Part shown: one piece after another, positions 61,941 to 64,000 of the stretch | Numbering within the stretch: the first letter of the stretch is position 1 | Layout of the letters: every line of letters begins with the position of its first letter | Assembly (NCBI GenBank): GCA_902533795.1 | Contig: CACAND010000001.1 | Location: forward strand, 302,844 to 366,843 | Source of the DNA: an uncultured Candidatus Actinomarina sp. | GTDB taxonomy: Bacteria > Actinomycetota > Acidimicrobiia > Actinomarinales > Actinomarinaceae | Direction: 5' to 3' | Length of the DNA stretch: 64,000 nucleotides | The notes under the pieces: generated by a model | Database searches by the model: none | What the model saw: only the letters and a program-made list of their open reading frames with translations | What the model was told of the DNA's origin: nothing | Position numbers and translations under genes: made by a program

Positions 61941-62589
61941 GCATGTAATTTCCTACAGGAATTTTTTTTAACCCTAAAAGATTTATTCCAACACCTATTA
62001 GTAAAACTCCTCCTATCCCTGCGATTGAATCCGAAATCTGTTGTTCAATATTTGTGTTAATCAATAAAGCTAATAAAGTAAATGCTCCTTGATAAATCAA
62101 AATGGAGATTCCCGAATATACCGCCCCTTTGCCACCACTAGATGTGATAAATATTACAAGAAAACAATCAAGTGCTGTTTTTATTAACAAAAGCTCTAGG
62201 TTGGATTCTACAACATCAAAAAAAGGTCCAATAATTGCTAGAGGGCCAGTTATTACAATCAAAGTTGTTGTAAGGTAGCTCTCAATAAATTTTGTTTTGT
62301 CGCCCTCACCTTTTTCAAATCTTAAATAAATTTTATCTCCAAATGTTTTAATTCTGTTTTCAATTTTCAAGTAGCTACCAACAATTGCTCCAACTAGTAC
62401 CGCAAACAATGTGAATATAAAATCTGGGCTCTTCAATGTTTCTCTAAATCCTAAGGCTAAAACTAGGAGACCAAGAGGAAGAAGGTTTTCTTCAAAGTTT
62501 TTTAACTCTTTTTTAAAAATTATTCGTGCGAGAATACCCGATATTATTACACCAAAGCCATTAATTAATGTACCTATTCCAGGAATCAT
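61906..62589 (-). CDS. DUF554 membrane protein
   Basis: 227 aa, about seven membrane helices. GIGTLINGFGVIISGILARI at the N terminus and LLIGVGINLLGLKKIPVGNYM at the C terminus match DUF554 (YdfK/YqgA). Function unknown. Starts inside the end of dcd (4-nt overlap) and overlaps the acyltransferase gene by 35 nt tail to tail. Confidence 0.85.
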   Translation of the reverse strand: MIPGIGTLINGFGVIISGILARIIFKKELKNFEENLLPLGLLVLALGFRETLKSPDFIFTLFAVLVGAIVGSYLKIENRIKTFGDKIYLRFEKGEGDKTKFIESYLTTTLIVITGPLAIIGPFFDVVESNLELLLIKTALDCFLVIFITSSGGKGAVYSGISILIYQGAFTLLALLINTNIEQQISDSIAGIGGVLLIGVGINLLGLKKIPVGNYMLSLFVPFLLAL

Positions 62590-63152
62590 TCTTTATTGAA
62601 ATCATTATGGCTCTTACTTGGTGTGGGCCCTTCTTGACCTTGATACTTGCTACCATAACTTTCATCTCCATACATTGATACTGAAGGGGAATTTAAATAG
62701 TAAAAAGAAATCTGTCCAATTTTCATTTCCGGATAGATTTTTATTGGTAAATTTGCAACATTTGAAAGTTCTAAAGTCAAATAACCTGAAAATCCTGGAT
62801 CAACGAAACCTGCTGTAGAGTGAATTAATAAACCTATACGCCCTAGAGATGATTTTCCTTCAAGCCTTGCAACAATTTTGTTTGATAGCGTAACTTTTTC
62901 ATATGTAGTTCCCAAAACAAATTCACCTGGATGAAGAACGAAAGGCTCATCTATTGTCGCCTCAACCAGAGTAGTCAAATCTTCTTGTGGTGACTTTGGA
63001 TCAATATGACTGTATTTGTGATTCTCAAAAACTCTAAACTCTTCACCAACCCTTAAGTCAATACTTGAAGGCTGTATATAGCTTGTATCTAATGGACTAA
63101 TCTCAATTAATTTATCTTCCAAAGCTTTATTTATATCATTATCTGAAAGCAT
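62586..63152 (-). CDS. dcd: dCTP deaminase
   Basis: 188 aa; ATG with AGAGGA upstream. Makes dUTP from dCTP. PSSIDLRVG, EFVLGTTYEKVTL, EGKSSLGRIGLLIHSTAGFVDPGF and the C-terminal GSKYQGQEGPTPS motif. Bifunctional dCTP deaminase/dUTPase activity is possible, as in mycobacteria, but not certain. Confidence 0.93.
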   Translation of the reverse strand: MLSDNDINKALEDKLIEISPLDTSYIQPSSIDLRVGEEFRVFENHKYSHIDPKSPQEDLTTLVEATIDEPFVLHPGEFVLGTTYEKVTLSNKIVARLEGKSSLGRIGLLIHSTAGFVDPGFSGYLTLELSNVANLPIKIYPEMKIGQISFYYLNSPSVSMYGDESYGSKYQGQEGPTPSKSHNDFNKE

Positions 63153-63197
63153 GATTCCTCTTGTTTAAAGAATATACTAATCTAAAAATTTTTGTTT

Positions 63198-63398
63198 TCA
63201 GTTATTTATCAATGAGACAATTGTCCAAAATGTAATAATAAAACCTACAATTCCCAAAAAAATTGTTCTTGATTTGTAAAAGTTTTCTTTATTTTTATTT
63301 TTGTTGATGTAAGCAAGAAGACTCCCAACAAACATAGCTGAACCTAGTCCTAACAATAAAAGTCTTATGGTTAAATCGAGAGCAAATGGGTCATTCAT
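63198..63398 (-). CDS. Small two-helix membrane protein (66 aa)
   Basis: 66 aa from ATG 63398 (MNDPFALDLTIRLLLLG); a longer frame would start at 63434, within the divergent gene. Helix LLLLGLGSAMFVGSLLAYI, basic loop KNKNKENFYKSR, helix TIFLGIVGFIITFWTIVSL. Unknown function. Confidence 0.6.
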   Translation of the reverse strand: MNDPFALDLTIRLLLLGLGSAMFVGSLLAYINKNKNKENFYKSRTIFLGIVGFIITFWTIVSLINN

Positions 63399-63423
63399 GA
63401 CATTATTGTTATCATAATAAAAT

Positions 63424-64000
63424 AATGGATACAAGAAAAATAATTAATATTTTTAATGAGTTTGATATTTCATCAACTAAAGATGAAAGCAAATATAAGA
63501 TTTCAAAATTAGAAAGTATTACTAATCTAAATCATAAAGTGGAGGTCGATGATAAAAAATATATAATCAGAATACCTGGAGATAATCCTGATTTAATTAA
63601 CAGATCGTCCGAGAGAGTTAACCAAGAGTTAGTTAAAAATATTGGAATAACTTTACCAATAATTCTTTTCGAAAAAGATACCGGAATAAAAATCTCTGAA
63701 TTTTATGAGGATTTGTACACCTTTACATCATCAGATTTAAAAAATAAAAAATTTAGAGATGATGCTTTAGATCTTCTAAACCGTCTCCACAATTCAGATT
63801 TAAAATTTCAAGAAAACTTTTCACCATTAAATGTTTTTAAAACATTAGCTAAAAACAATGAAAAAATTGAAAATGAATCAAAAGCAATAGGTGAAGAAAT
63901 AATAAAAAGACTTATTGAAATTGGGCTTGAAAGCAAGCCTTGTCATCAAGATTTGTATCATGCAAATTTCGTTTACTTGAAAGAAAAACCTTATTTAATT
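63424..64000 (+). CDS. Aminoglycoside/choline-kinase-like phosphotransferase (partial)
   Basis: At least 192 aa, truncated by the window end. ATG 63424 (MDTRKIINIFNEFDISS). KYIIRIPGDNPDLINR corresponds to the nucleotide-binding lysine strand and following region of choline kinases; CHQDLYHANFVYLKEKPYLI gives the HxDxxxxN catalytic loop and start of the Asp metal motif. Likely choline/ethanolamine kinase-like, substrate unknown. Confidence 0.75.

Overview
The window looks like the replication-origin region of a small, AT-rich marine actinobacterium, probably related to 'Candidatus Actinomarina' or other marine Acidimicrobiia-like lineages. Composition is strongly AT-rich and intergenic gaps are short. 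Actinobacterial markers are present: DUF3566 after gyrA, CrgA, PASTA-PknB with PstP, and rpmH-rnpA-yidD-yidC-jag-rsmG-parA-parB running away from dnaA. The placement is inferred from gene content and cannot be confirmed here.

Layout. 1-4.4 kb: minus-strand chromosome-segregation and membrane-insertase operon, with a perfect parS inside rsmG. 4.4-12.6 kb: origin, dnaA, dnaN, a DciA-like gene (no recF), gyrB, gyrA with a Lys/Ala/Pro repeat tail at its N terminus, and DUF3566. 12.6-16 kb: cobalamin riboswitch and a BtuF-like binding protein, then a DUF2090 aldolase next to a PPi-type phosphofructokinase. 16-22 kb: four related Cys-rich lipoproteins around a MacB-like exporter (adaptor, ATPase, permease). 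22-23 kb: a cluster of tiny membrane proteins, including a tandem pair of 35 and 31 aa. 23-32 kb: NDH-2, MgtE, an S9 peptidase and a sodium symporter behind a TPP riboswitch, a DMT transporter, UDG4 and CbiM. 32-43 kb: hydrolases, DUF3445, a nucleoside deoxyribosyltransferase, metY-metX behind a compact SAM riboswitch, acyl-CoA dehydrogenase, an SdhA-type flavoprotein and a minimal Ogt. 43-51.7 kb: tRNA-Ile, tRNA-Ala, crgA-mutY-pknB-pstP, serS, all four expected serine tRNA types, tRNA-Arg(ACG) and tadA. 51.7-64 kb: nitroreductase, enoyl-CoA hydratase, dGTPase-like protein, a compact dnaX, murJ, lysC-asd, a PlsC-type acyltransferase, dcd and a kinase cut by the window edge.

Most genes are ordinary housekeeping genes packed tightly with 4-nt overlaps. 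The most notable points are: a DnaA recognition helix that departs from consensus together with an origin gap lacking consensus DnaA boxes; GyrA with a repeat tail and unusual residues at quinolone-contact positions; TadA with Asp at a zinc-Cys position beside its expected tRNA-Arg substrate; DnaX without its zinc module; the lipoprotein/MacB locus; the tandem microproteins; a GTG start directly abutting a tRNA CCA end; and several RNA elements (B12, TPP and SAM riboswitches, an attenuator-like element, two unexplained hairpins).
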